58,195 bases of DNA, from the NCBI GenBank assembly GCA_029863125.1, contig JAOTWB010000011.1, forward strand, positions 1-58,195, given 5' to 3'. Below, piece by piece: positions 50,895 to 58,079 of the stretch (position 1 is the stretch's first letter; each line of letters opens with the position of its first letter). The position numbers and the translations under genes are program-made. The notes under the pieces were generated by a model that worked only from the letters and a program-made list of their open reading frames with translations, searched no databases and had not been told where the DNA came from. This DNA comes from Gammaproteobacteria bacterium (GTDB lineage: Bacteria; Pseudomonadota; Gammaproteobacteria; Steroidobacterales; Woeseiaceae).

Positions 50895-52862
50895 TCAGGA
50901 TACGAGTTGGTGATAAGTCCTCTTGAACAAATCCCAGGTGTTGCTTTCCTTGTCGTACCTGGAGTTGACGAAGCATTTCCAGTTTTCGTCGTCGATGGCG
51001 AGATGGTCGCCCCGGTAGTAATACCCCGGGTAGCGAGTTTCCTCGCGAAAACGTATGTGCCGAGCATGCGCTTCGCCAGCCACGATGCGATGGTAGTTCT
51101 CCCACGCCCGCAGCAGTTCGTGCAGATTTTCCGCACACATATGCTGGGAATCCTCCTTGATCATTTCCAGGTACTTGAAGCCCTCATCCAGCATCGTGCC
51201 GCTGGTCATGTACCAGGTGCCGACGCCGCCCACGTAATCGTCCATGCACTTCTGCAGGCGCTGTTGAAGCATCCTGGGACGGATGTAGTACGGGTTGATG
51301 TTGGCGTCGGTTGTATATTTGTTGTACTTCCCCCAGGTTTCCATGGGCATGAAGACTTCCTTGGCCAGTTCTTCATGGTCCTCGGAAAACTGCGGGTCAT
51401 CGTCCCTGTGGTCCAGCAGGAACGACACCAGGCTCTTGCCGGCAATGCGGCCTTCGCTGTGGGAGCCCGACGAGAATTTGTGGCCCGACGCACCGACGCC
51501 GTCACCCGCGGTAAACAGGCCCTTGACGGTGGTCATCCGGTTGTATCCCCAGTGGTACTCATCGGGACCAATATCTTCCGGACCGCTGACCCAGATGCCC
51601 GCGCAACCGGCGTGGGACCCCAGCAGGTAAGGCTCGGAGGGCATCAACTCAGAGGGTGTTTTTTCGGGCTCCACGTTGTTGGCGGCCCAAACGCCGGCCT
51701 GGGCGACAGTCATGTCAAGGAAGTCTTCCCAGGCTTCTGCCTCGAGATGTTTGATTTCCCTGGGCGTCATGGTCTCGGCCAAAGTTTGCATGGCCTTGTC
51801 GGTGTGGATCTTGATGGGACCCTTGCCGTCCTTCATGTCCTGGATCATCAGGTGATTGCGCATGCAGGTTCCCATGTTGTCCACATAGTCCCCGTACAGC
51901 TTGCGGGCCCCTTCCTTGTTGGTCACCTCGTATTCCTCACCCAGGGCGTTGGTGGCCTTGGCCTTGAACAACAGGAACCAGGCCCCCACCGGGCCATAAC
52001 CGTCCTTGAAGCGTGTCGGCACGAAGCGATTTTCCATCATGGTCAGTTCGGCGCCCAGTTCCGCGGCCATGGCGTAAGTGGAGCCGGCATTCCAGACCGG
52101 AAACCAGGCCCGACCCTGGCCTTCGCCCGTGGCGCGGGTTTTGAAGACGTTGACCGCACCGCCGGCCGCCAGCAGCGCTGCCTTGCACTTGAACACGTAC
52201 AGTTTCTGCTCGCGCACGCTAAAGCCCACCGCACCGGCAATCCTGTCCGGGTCATTCCTGTCTTTGAGCAGCTTGACGATAAACACCCGCTCGAAGTGGT
52301 TTTGTTCGACGCCAGTGGCTTTGCGGTTGTTCTCGAGGGCAAGCTTGGCAGCCTCCGCGACAACCACTTTGTAGGATTCGCCGTTGATCATGATTTGCCA
52401 GCGGCCCGAGCGCACCGGCTTGCCGCCATCTTCCAGGCTGGGCTCGCTTCGTTTGGCCGCGGCCCCGTCCAGGCGTCGTCCATCCTCGGTGGTTTTCCAA
52501 ATGGGGAGACCCCATTCTTCGAACTTGTGTACCGAGTCGTCAACGTGGCGGCCCAGATCGTAGACCAGGTCCTCCCGGGTGATGCCCATCAGATCCTGCC
52601 GTACGTAACGCACGTAATCTTCCGGAGAGTTCTCGCCCAGGTAGGTGTTGATCGCCGACAGGCCCTGCGCCACTGCGCCACTGCGATCCGTGGCGGCCTT
52701 GTCCACCATCGTGATGCGCAGTCCCTGTGAAGTCGCCCAGCGGTCGGTCTCGTACGCGGCCCCACAACAGGCCATCCCGCCACCGATGAGAAGAATATCG
52801 GTCTCATGCACGACTATTTCAGGTTTCTCGCAGTGCTCCCAGTTGTTGGTTTTCGCTTCCAT
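50895..52862 (-). CDS. aprA: AprA, adenylylsulfate reductase alpha subunit
   Basis: 655 residues, full length. ATG at 52862 follows AAGGAAAGAG. The FAD domain starts DILLIGGGMACCGAAYE near 22; SGAVAQGLSAINTYLG, MMENRFVPTRFKDGYGPVG, NNVEPEKTPSELMPSEPYLLGSHAG (quoted in parts) and FTAGDGVGASGHKFSSGSHSEGR are the expected active-site and FAD regions. In sulfur oxidisers it converts sulfite and AMP to APS, giving electrons to AprB and Qmo. A longer upstream extension of the frame overlaps aprB and is not used. No ATP sulfurylase gene follows within the window. Confidence 0.97.
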   Translation of the reverse strand: MEAKTNNWEHCEKPEIVVHETDILLIGGGMACCGAAYETDRWATSQGLRITMVDKAATDRSGAVAQGLSAINTYLGENSPEDYVRYVRQDLMGITREDLVYDLGRHVDDSVHKFEEWGLPIWKTTEDGRRLDGAAAKRSEPSLEDGGKPVRSGRWQIMINGESYKVVVAEAAKLALENNRKATGVEQNHFERVFIVKLLKDRNDPDRIAGAVGFSVREQKLYVFKCKAALLAAGGAVNVFKTRATGEGQGRAWFPVWNAGSTYAMAAELGAELTMMENRFVPTRFKDGYGPVGAWFLLFKAKATNALGEEYEVTNKEGARKLYGDYVDNMGTCMRNHLMIQDMKDGKGPIKIHTDKAMQTLAETMTPREIKHLEAEAWEDFLDMTVAQAGVWAANNVEPEKTPSELMPSEPYLLGSHAGCAGIWVSGPEDIGPDEYHWGYNRMTTVKGLFTAGDGVGASGHKFSSGSHSEGRIAGKSLVSFLLDHRDDDPQFSEDHEELAKEVFMPMETWGKYNKYTTDANINPYYIRPRMLQQRLQKCMDDYVGGVGTWYMTSGTMLDEGFKYLEMIKEDSQHMCAENLHELLRAWENYHRIVAGEAHARHIRFREETRYPGYYYRGDHLAIDDENWKCFVNSRYDKESNTWDLFKRTYHQLVS

Positions 52863-52915
52863 TTCTCTTTCCTTGGCCCATGGTTTACGCGGGTGATGCC
52901 GGCCATTCGCCAGAC

Positions 52916-53362
52916 TTAAGGGTTGCCGGATGGAGTAGGCAGCGAATCCCCGCGGGCCTGATGGGTGAAAAATCCAGGCTCCTTGATTTTGCTCACGTCG
53001 CCTGTAAAAGAATCGGAGTAAATGTCCACCTGACCGGCGGCCACGGTTCGGTTGGGAAACTTGAAGCGCTTGAGATTCCCGTTGCGGAACTTGACAGTCC
53101 ACATAATCGTGTCCGATCCCATCATCGGAATAACCGAACCGCCCAGGGGAGCGAGATCGGCATAGCAGCGAATTTCGATGGCCTGCTGCGGGCAAATCTT
53201 CACACAGTTATAGCATTCCCAGCACTGCTCCGGTTCCTGATTGAAGCCCTTGCGGGTATCAGGGTTGAGCGCCATCAGATCGTGCGGACAGATGTACATG
53301 CAGGCGGTCTTATCCCGCCCCATGCAGCCATCGCATTTTTCAGTGATCACAAAACTAGGCAT
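52916..53362 (-). CDS. aprB: AprB, adenylylsulfate reductase beta subunit
   Basis: 148 residues. Two [4Fe-4S] clusters: CDGCMGRDKTACMYICPHD near 10-28 and CWECYNCVKICPQQAI near 47-62, the diagnostic spacing of AprB. The C-terminal tail (RNGNLKRFKFPNRTVAAGQV) wraps around AprA. It is the first gene of the apr-qmo unit, with a GGGGG-type ribosome site before the ATG, and is 53 bases upstream of aprA. Confidence 0.96.
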   Translation of the reverse strand: MPSFVITEKCDGCMGRDKTACMYICPHDLMALNPDTRKGFNQEPEQCWECYNCVKICPQQAIEIRCYADLAPLGGSVIPMMGSDTIMWTVKFRNGNLKRFKFPNRTVAAGQVDIYSDSFTGDVSKIKEPGFFTHQARGDSLPTPSGNP

Positions 53363-53491
53363 TGAACCCCCTTATGATCCTGGCAATTGCGCCGGCGGTT
53401 TTCTTTGGATCACTTTCAGCGCACATCAGGATATTGCCGAACCCTCCTCGCTCGGATTTATTCTCCGCCGAAAGCCCGGTGCGTCAATGTC

Positions 53492-53503
53492 GGGAAATAC
53501 CTA
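53492..53503. promoter_or_regulatory. GGAAATAC motif upstream of aprB
   Basis: GGGAAATACCTA on the plus strand (GTATTTCC on the minus strand, 53500-53493) lies about 130 bases before the aprB start. The same 8-mer core is in the dyad upstream of dsrA at 42946. No convincing -10/-35 pair was found for aprB. Confidence 0.3.
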
Positions 53504-53514
53504 ATAAATGGACG

Positions 53515-53537
53515 TTAATGGGGTCTGTCCCCATTAA
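53515..53537. repeat. Hairpin TTAATGGGG-TCTGT-CCCCATTAA
   Basis: A perfect 9-bp stem with a 5-nt loop between the divergent apr and ars promoter regions. It resembles short GGGGTC-type palindromes found as dispersed repeats in gammaproteobacteria, and could insulate the two divergent units. Confidence 0.5.
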
Positions 53538-53556
53538 TCTATTGCAAAGAAAGCAC

Positions 53557-53585
53557 TTGACAAATTAGTTGAATAGCTCAATTAT
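53557..53585 (+). promoter_or_regulatory. Predicted arsM promoter
   Basis: A consensus TTGACA (-35) at 53557-53562 is followed after 17 bases by AATTAT at 53580-53585; alternatives TTATAT or TATATA give spacers of 19 or 20. The element overlaps the first operator copy, so a repressor would block polymerase. Confidence 0.5.
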
Positions 53586-53602
53586 ATAGTTGAGTAGCTC
53601 AA
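53569..53602. promoter_or_regulatory. Tandem operator TTGA(A/G)TAGCTCAA
   Basis: Two 13-bp dyads, TTGAATAGCTCAA (53569-53581) and TTGAGTAGCTCAA (53590-53602), lie 21 bases apart start to start, that is two helical turns on the same face. They cover the -10 region and the 5' leader of arsM, and are likely bound by the MarR-type protein encoded downstream. Confidence 0.6.
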
Positions 53603-53617
53603 CTAAGGAGCTGTGCC

Positions 53618-54430
53618 ATGAAAGAAACACAAACACATGCGGCCGTGCGCGAAGGGTACGCACACGTTGCGAAGGAAAAGACGAGCTGCTGCGGACCGAC
53701 TGGCCGCGGCGCCGAAATCGATATCGCGAAGCAGATCGGGTATTCCGACGCGGATCTCGCCGGACCTGCTGCTACGGGAAATCTCGGCCTCGGTTGCGGC
53801 AACCCGACGGCAATTGCGAATCTACAGCCGGGCGAGGTCGTCGTTGATCTTGGGTCGGGCGCCGGGTTCGATGCATTGCTCGCCGCAGATAAGCTCGGTA
53901 GCGACGGGCGTTTCATCGGTGTCGACATGACGCCCGAGATGCTGGCGCGCGCACGCACCAACGCCGTAAACGCCGGCTACGCGCGGACGGTCGAATTTCG
54001 TGAGGGCTTGATCGAGGCGCTGCCCGTCGCTTCGGAGTCGGCGGACGTCGTCATCTCCAACTGCGTCATCAACCTGAGCCCGGACAAAGCGACGGTGTTT
54101 CGCGAAGTGTTTCGCGTATTGAAGCCCGGCGGCCGGTTGGCGATCAGCGACATCCTGCTCACGAAGCCATTGCCGCCTGAGGTTGGGCAGAGCGTCTCTG
54201 CGTTGATCGGATGCGTCGCCGGTGCGGAAACGGAGGAAGTTTACGTGGGACACATCCGCGACGCCGGTTTCGTGGACATCGAGCTGCAGCGACGGCCGGC
54301 TGGAGAAGTATTCGACTTTGCCACGGATGATCCGGTCATCAGCGCGGCGATCGCGGAGTTTGGCATCGAGCGCGCCAAAGAGGTTGCGGGGACTGTGTTC
54401 AGCTACACGATTCAGGCAACGAAACCATGA
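53618..54430 (+). CDS. arsM: Arsenite methyltransferase ArsM
   Basis: 270 residues, SAM-dependent methyltransferase. SAM motif VVDLGSGAGFDALLAA near 75, GVDMTPEML near 101, and cysteines Cys24-Cys25 (SCCGPTG), Cys60 (LGCGNPTAIA), Cys149 (SNCVINLSPDK) and Cys199 (IGCVAGA), which match the conserved arsenic-binding cysteine pattern of ArsM. It methylates As(III) for detoxification. GGAG lies just upstream of the ATG. The stop overlaps the start of the regulator gene (ATGA). Confidence 0.93.
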   Translation: MKETQTHAAVREGYAHVAKEKTSCCGPTGRGAEIDIAKQIGYSDADLAGPAATGNLGLGCGNPTAIANLQPGEVVVDLGSGAGFDALLAADKLGSDGRFIGVDMTPEMLARARTNAVNAGYARTVEFREGLIEALPVASESADVVISNCVINLSPDKATVFREVFRVLKPGGRLAISDILLTKPLPPEVGQSVSALIGCVAGAETEEVYVGHIRDAGFVDIELQRRPAGEVFDFATDDPVISAAIAEFGIERAKEVAGTVFSYTIQATKP

Positions 54431-54861
54431 GCACACTCGTCGATGACATCGTCGCGTTCTGTCGTATGTTCGCGATGGTGGAACGCGATCAGGTCTGCTG
54501 TGGCACTGTGACCGTCGCGCAATGCGTGGTCCTTCAGACGCTGCTCGAAGGCAGCTGGGATGCATCGACCCTTGCCAGCCATGCGCGCGTGACAAAAGGC
54601 GCAATGACGCGACTGCTCGACGGGCTGGAGTCACGCGGATTCGTCGAGCGGCACCAGGACGCGGATGACGGACGCCGCTGGCTGATCGAACTGACCGCTG
54701 CCGGCACGAAGGAGGCCAGGCGGCTCTCCAGCATGACCGGGGACGCGGTCGCGCTGATCATGTCGCGAATGCCAAAGGACATGCGCAAGCCGGCGGTCGC
54801 CATGATCTCGGAACTGCGCAGGGCCGCCGAAGAGGTGCGCGACCAGATCGACTGTTGCTGA
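54427..54861 (+). CDS. MarR-family regulator with cysteine pairs, likely arsenic-responsive
   Basis: 144 residues. A winged helix-turn-helix: LASHARVTKGAMTRLLDGLESRGFVERHQDADDGRRWLIELTAAG at about 49-93 (quoted by position; key DxDDGR wing at 78-83). Cysteines at 12, 24, 25 and 33 and a C-terminal Cys143-Cys144 pair could bind As(III) or sense thiol oxidation; most ars repressors are instead ArsR-type. It overlaps arsM by four bases and probably represses the operon through the tandem operator. Confidence 0.85.
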   Translation: MSTLVDDIVAFCRMFAMVERDQVCCGTVTVAQCVVLQTLLEGSWDASTLASHARVTKGAMTRLLDGLESRGFVERHQDADDGRRWLIELTAAGTKEARRLSSMTGDAVALIMSRMPKDMRKPAVAMISELRRAAEEVRDQIDCC

Positions 54862-54911
54862 GGGATCGGGCCCGGAGAAGGACGGGCGTTTTCCTAACCG
54901 CAACAACTGGC

Positions 54912-54943
54912 GTCAGAGTAAATTTCTTTCTTGGTACTCTGAC
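54912..54943. repeat. REP-like hairpin, GTCAGAGTA family
   Basis: GTCAGAGTA (54912-54920) and TACTCTGAC (54935-54943) form a perfect 9-bp stem; the loop AATTTCTTTCTTGG shares ATTTCT with the arm at 26321. It lies after the marR-like gene. Confidence 0.6.
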
Positions 54944-55009
54944 CTCGTTATCCACTTGAGATGATGCTCCGTTGCACGGCCTCTGACCGGGTACCGCTAT
55001 AATCAGCCG

Positions 55010-55363
55010 ATGCAACATGTCGACTTCGAAGAGGTGGTCCGGGAAACCGTCGCCGAGCTGCCGCACTGGGTTCAGGAAGCGATGCAAAACGTCGAGATCC
55101 TCGTACACGACAAAGCCGATGGTCGTCTCGACCCGGACAACGAGGGGCTGCTCGGGCTGTACACCGGCGTACCGCTACCCGAGCGCGAAGCCAATCACGC
55201 GGGCGAGTTGCCCGACGTCATCTACATCTTTCGTCTTCCCCACCTGGAGCTTGGGCTCCAGCCGGATGCGCTACGCGAGGAAATTCATCGCACGCTTGTC
55301 CACGAGATCGCACATTACTTCGGCATGGATGACAATCATGTGGAGGAGCTGGGCTGGGGCTGA
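55010..55363 (+). CDS. Metallopeptidase-family (zincin) small protein
   Basis: 117 residues. HEIAH at 98-102 with GMDDNHVEELGWG after it is the pattern of the small bacterial metallopeptidase family (DUF1025-like zincin). The N-terminal FEEVVRETVAELPHWVQEAM segment also fits. No signal peptide, so probably cytoplasmic. The substrate and role are unknown. Confidence 0.85.
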   Translation: MQHVDFEEVVRETVAELPHWVQEAMQNVEILVHDKADGRLDPDNEGLLGLYTGVPLPEREANHAGELPDVIYIFRLPHLELGLQPDALREEIHRTLVHEIAHYFGMDDNHVEELGWG

Positions 55364-55398
55364 TAGCGCCATACTGACCGCAAAATTCAGGAATCAGC

Positions 55399-55593
55399 AT
55401 GTCTTTGGTCGGTAACGTCGTATTCTTCGTTTTCGGTGGGTTCTTAATCTTCTTTGGCTACGTTCTCGGTGGCATCTTGTTGTGCCTTGCGATCACAGGC
55501 ATTCCGATCACGGTACAGCACATGAAACTTGTACCGATGGCATTGCTGTCATTCGGCCATGTGATGCGTGAATTGAAGCCGCTACGGCACTAG
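55399..55593 (+). CDS. Half-length YccF paralogue
   Basis: 64 residues. Residues 1-36 match residues 1-36 of the full YccF at 25926 (about 30 of 36 identical), and residues 37-60 match residues 102-125 (22 of 24). Residues 37-101 of the parent are absent, a clean in-frame loss between its two internal repeats (GIP / GFP). The leader CAGGAATCA before the ATG is also shared. The product would have one hydrophobic hairpin and the conserved tail PFGHVMREL (SFGHVMREL here). It may still be functional or may be a decaying duplicate. Confidence 0.6.
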   Translation: MSLVGNVVFFVFGGFLIFFGYVLGGILLCLAITGIPITVQHMKLVPMALLSFGHVMRELKPLRH

Positions 55594-55831
55594 CTCTGTA
55601 AGGTAGTGTGTATTCAGCGGCACCAGCCCCCAAAGTACACCGACGCAAAGGGCAGCGGCCTGCCTGCCCTTGAAGATCAGAAAGCGATCGTCAGGAGGGC
55701 GGGACAATCGCCTGGCGTGAGGCTCCGGGCAGACTGCCTGCGCCCAAGGCCGCTTCCTGCAGAAATTGCCTGATCCTGGCCACCAATTCCCCACCGGGAA
55801 TCGGTGGCCATTGTTGTTCAGAGCTGTGGCT
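55594..55831. other. Intergenic region between convergent genes
   Basis: No convincing gene. A minus-strand frame reads RFLIFKGRQAAALCVGVLWG with a membrane-like look but no start or family match, so at most it is a remnant. Confidence 0.35.
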
Positions 55832-56269
55832 TTATGCGGAAGCCGGCCAAACGAAATCGGGACGCAGACCTTCGTAAACGGGACGTCCGTCGTCCGGTCT
55901 CGGAACACCAGTGGCCGGATCATAAAATGCGTGGTAAGTCGCAGGCAGGGGTCCGGCATCATATCCCATCAGGTTCGGCACGATCACGCGGATCCGTCGT
56001 TGTTTGTCATCGAGCATGATAGGTGTGCCACAAGTCTCGCACGTGCACAGCTCCAGCGGCCCATCGGGATTCTGATCGTTGAATGGCTGACGATTCAAAC
56101 CGTCGAGATTGTCGACGGCCAGGTCTCCGTGATTGAAGAAAACGACATGGGTGGTGTCCTGCCCCGTAACACGTTTACAGACCGAGCAGTGGCACGTGTG
56201 ATTGTCAATCGGGTCGGCATTTGAATGGGTGTGGATGTGGTCACAACCCCCAGCATATTTTTGTGACAT
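55832..56269 (-). CDS. GFA-family (glutathione-dependent formaldehyde-activating-like) zinc protein
   Basis: 145 residues. Zinc ligands fit the GFA pattern: CHCSVC at 26-31 and CTCETC at 75-80. The fold binds a structural zinc and a glutathione-modulated one. Family members are mostly of unknown substrate. It stands alone on the minus strand. Confidence 0.85.
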   Translation of the reverse strand: MSQKYAGGCDHIHTHSNADPIDNHTCHCSVCKRVTGQDTTHVVFFNHGDLAVDNLDGLNRQPFNDQNPDGPLELCTCETCGTPIMLDDKQRRIRVIVPNLMGYDAGPLPATYHAFYDPATGVPRPDDGRPVYEGLRPDFVWPASA

Positions 56270-56370
56270 GGCTCATTACCTTTTTTTTGTGGACTAGGCT
56301 CCATCGACCACAACGGTCAACGATGATTACAACCATGTTAACAATTATAGCAGCGAATAGCCGCAAGTGC

Positions 56371-56907
56371 TCAGAGAACCCGCGACGTACCAGGCGTGTC
56401 AGGACTTCGGGGACGCGAGGCGGCTTTGCTACGCGGATACCACCACGAGAGGTATCTGGGATGCGTAACGGGCTCCTGACCTCGAGAGTTCATCGAGGCG
56501 TTGGGGTAGTTGCAGGTTGTTTGGCCCGGCAGGAGCAAACTGACGTTCCCCAGAATTTCTATGCTGTAGCGATTCTGTACGGCGTAGGCCTCGCGCTCAC
56601 GCTGTACGCTATCCTCGCACGAATTCGAGTTATAGATCTCACTCTTGTGTTGGAGATAGTGAGTAAGCTCGTGGACGACCAAACCCGAAGCGAATCCGTC
56701 CTCGATGTTTCTGTACTTTTGATCGATATAGACGATGTCTGCATCATTATACCAACCGACAACATCGCACTCCTTGCTGCCACAGACGTTCTCAACAAAG
56801 AATTCGTGTTGCTCAAACCGGACTTCGGGCATTTCAGCCGGCATCGGGTATCCCGACAGATGAGATGCCCAACTCAGAAGAATCGTCAGGATGGCGTCCA
56901 ATTCCAT
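56371..56907 (-). CDS. HExxH-containing protein, DUF6647-like
   Basis: 178 residues. GLVVHELTHYLQHKS carries HELTH at 79-83, followed by a REREAYAVQNRY Glu motif that could give the third ligand, as in gluzincin-type sites. Cys42-Cys47 (VCGSKEC) and Cys98 may form disulfides, which suggests export, yet the N-terminus (ELDAILTILLSWASHL) is only weakly signal-like and may be incomplete. The C-terminal 40 residues are Arg/Pro/Ser-rich and less well conserved-looking. Confidence 0.6.
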   Translation of the reverse strand: MELDAILTILLSWASHLSGYPMPAEMPEVRFEQHEFFVENVCGSKECDVVGWYNDADIVYIDQKYRNIEDGFASGLVVHELTHYLQHKSEIYNSNSCEDSVQREREAYAVQNRYSIEILGNVSLLLPGQTTCNYPNASMNSRGQEPVTHPRYLSWWYPRSKAASRPRSPDTPGTSRVL

Positions 56908-57236
56908 AACGGATTACCACACTCGAATTCAGAACTCGATTGCTCTGCAATCTAACGCGGCCAGCGACGGACCAATCTACAAGGCCGGAACCGGCCGCTT
57001 CTCGATACAGCCTGTGCGAATTTCCGAATTTGTGCCGTGTCATGATCCACGGTTACGCGAACGAAACTGGAAAAGTTTGTGATTCATCTCACACTTTTGG
57101 AAATCAATAGTGCAGATCAGTGAGGTTCGTGTGCAAGTCACTGTATTTGCAGAAAAATAGACACCCATTCCCATGAACGCTGTGCATCGCCGCATTGAGC
57201 CTATAATGGACATCAGGCCAACTGCTGGAGACAAGA
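56908..57236. other. Intergenic region with CRP-like site
   Basis: No gene seen. It contains a small GGCCGGAACCGGCC palindrome (about 56982-56995), a perfect CRP-type site at 57078-57093, and a TATAAT at 57202-57207 before the pentapeptide gene. Confidence 0.5.
57078..57093. promoter_or_regulatory. CRP/Vfr-type site TGTGA-N6-TCACA
   Basis: TGTGATTCATCTCACA is a perfect match to the consensus half-sites. It lies about 145 bases before the pentapeptide-repeat gene start, and about 110 before a TATAAT, farther than usual for class I activation; it could also control the divergent HExxH gene 170 bases away. Confidence 0.4.
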
Positions 57237-58046
57237 ATGGTTTCAGCTCGTAGCGTCATTTCCATGCTTGCGGTATGTGGAATTCTGCTCATGCAGGCCG
57301 ATGGGGTTGTGGCGCAGGATGTCATGGACCATGTCGACATGACTGGCGCTGAAATGACCGAATCGGAGCTGACACGCGAGGAATTGTTGGCCCTTCTGTC
57401 CACCGCGACTTCAGACAACCCCATCGATCTGACGAGCAAACGACTATCCGGACTTGATTTGCGGAATATTGATTTTAAAGCTGCGAATTTGCGGTGGGCG
57501 CGATTGAACAACGCAGATCTCAGAGGCGCAAACCTGAGTAACGCAGTTCTGGACTCGGCGTGGCTCATCGATGCGAATCTCGAAGATGCGAATTTGCGCG
57601 GCGCCAGTCTGGCCTCGACGCAAATGCGTCGCGCGAATCTCCGCGCTGCCGATCTTTCGGGCGCGCGCATCGTGGCAAACCTGCAACGTGCCGATTTGCA
57701 GAACGCGAACCTGAGAAATGCAAACATGGGCGCCAACATGAAGAACCAGTCGATGGGGCTCATGCGCACGGTCTTACGAATGGCGACCCTCGACGGCGCC
57801 GATTTACGCAACGTCAATGCCATGCGTATGGACGCCGAATACGCCTCGATGCGTGGCGCTTTGCTGGATAATGCCAGTTTCCGTGGCGTGGAACTGACGG
57901 GTGCTGACCTCACCAATGCGTCGGTCGCGGGCCTTGACCTAAGCGGTTCCGACGTGTCTGGCGCCTATCTCGTGCAGATGATCGGCAAGGAAAAGATTCG
58001 CGGACTGGATAGCGTCAAGAACCTCGAAGAGGCAGAAACTGACTGA
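57237..58046 (+). CDS. Exported pentapeptide-repeat protein
   Basis: 269 residues. ATG preceded by GGAG; signal peptide VISMLAVCGILLMQADGVVA. After an acidic segment (about 25-60) come some 30 pentapeptide repeats A(D/N)LxX (for example LRGANLSNAVLDSAWLIDAN, LRAADLSGARI, LQNANLRNANM) forming a right-handed beta-helix. A Met-rich break lies near 165-180 (ANMGANMKNQSMGLM). The C-terminal tail is charged. Roles of exported pentapeptide proteins are mostly unknown. Confidence 0.88.
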   Translation: MVSARSVISMLAVCGILLMQADGVVAQDVMDHVDMTGAEMTESELTREELLALLSTATSDNPIDLTSKRLSGLDLRNIDFKAANLRWARLNNADLRGANLSNAVLDSAWLIDANLEDANLRGASLASTQMRRANLRAADLSGARIVANLQRADLQNANLRNANMGANMKNQSMGLMRTVLRMATLDGADLRNVNAMRMDAEYASMRGALLDNASFRGVELTGADLTNASVAGLDLSGSDVSGAYLVQMIGKEKIRGLDSVKNLEEAETD

Positions 58047-58079
58047 TAGCGCCCGCGAGGCGGATCTGCCCCCGTGCCC

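Noticed and set aside
50637-52730. 697-residue plus-strand frame
   Set aside because: Long open antisense frame over aprA caused by codon bias; no motif of its own.
52863-53195. 111-residue N-terminal extension of aprA
   Set aside because: It overlaps aprB in another frame and the ATG at 52862 has the ribosome site and the known AprA start.
55582-55962. 126-residue minus-strand frame with a membrane-like C-terminus
   Set aside because: Mostly overlaps the GFA gene in another frame; no start or family match for the remaining part.
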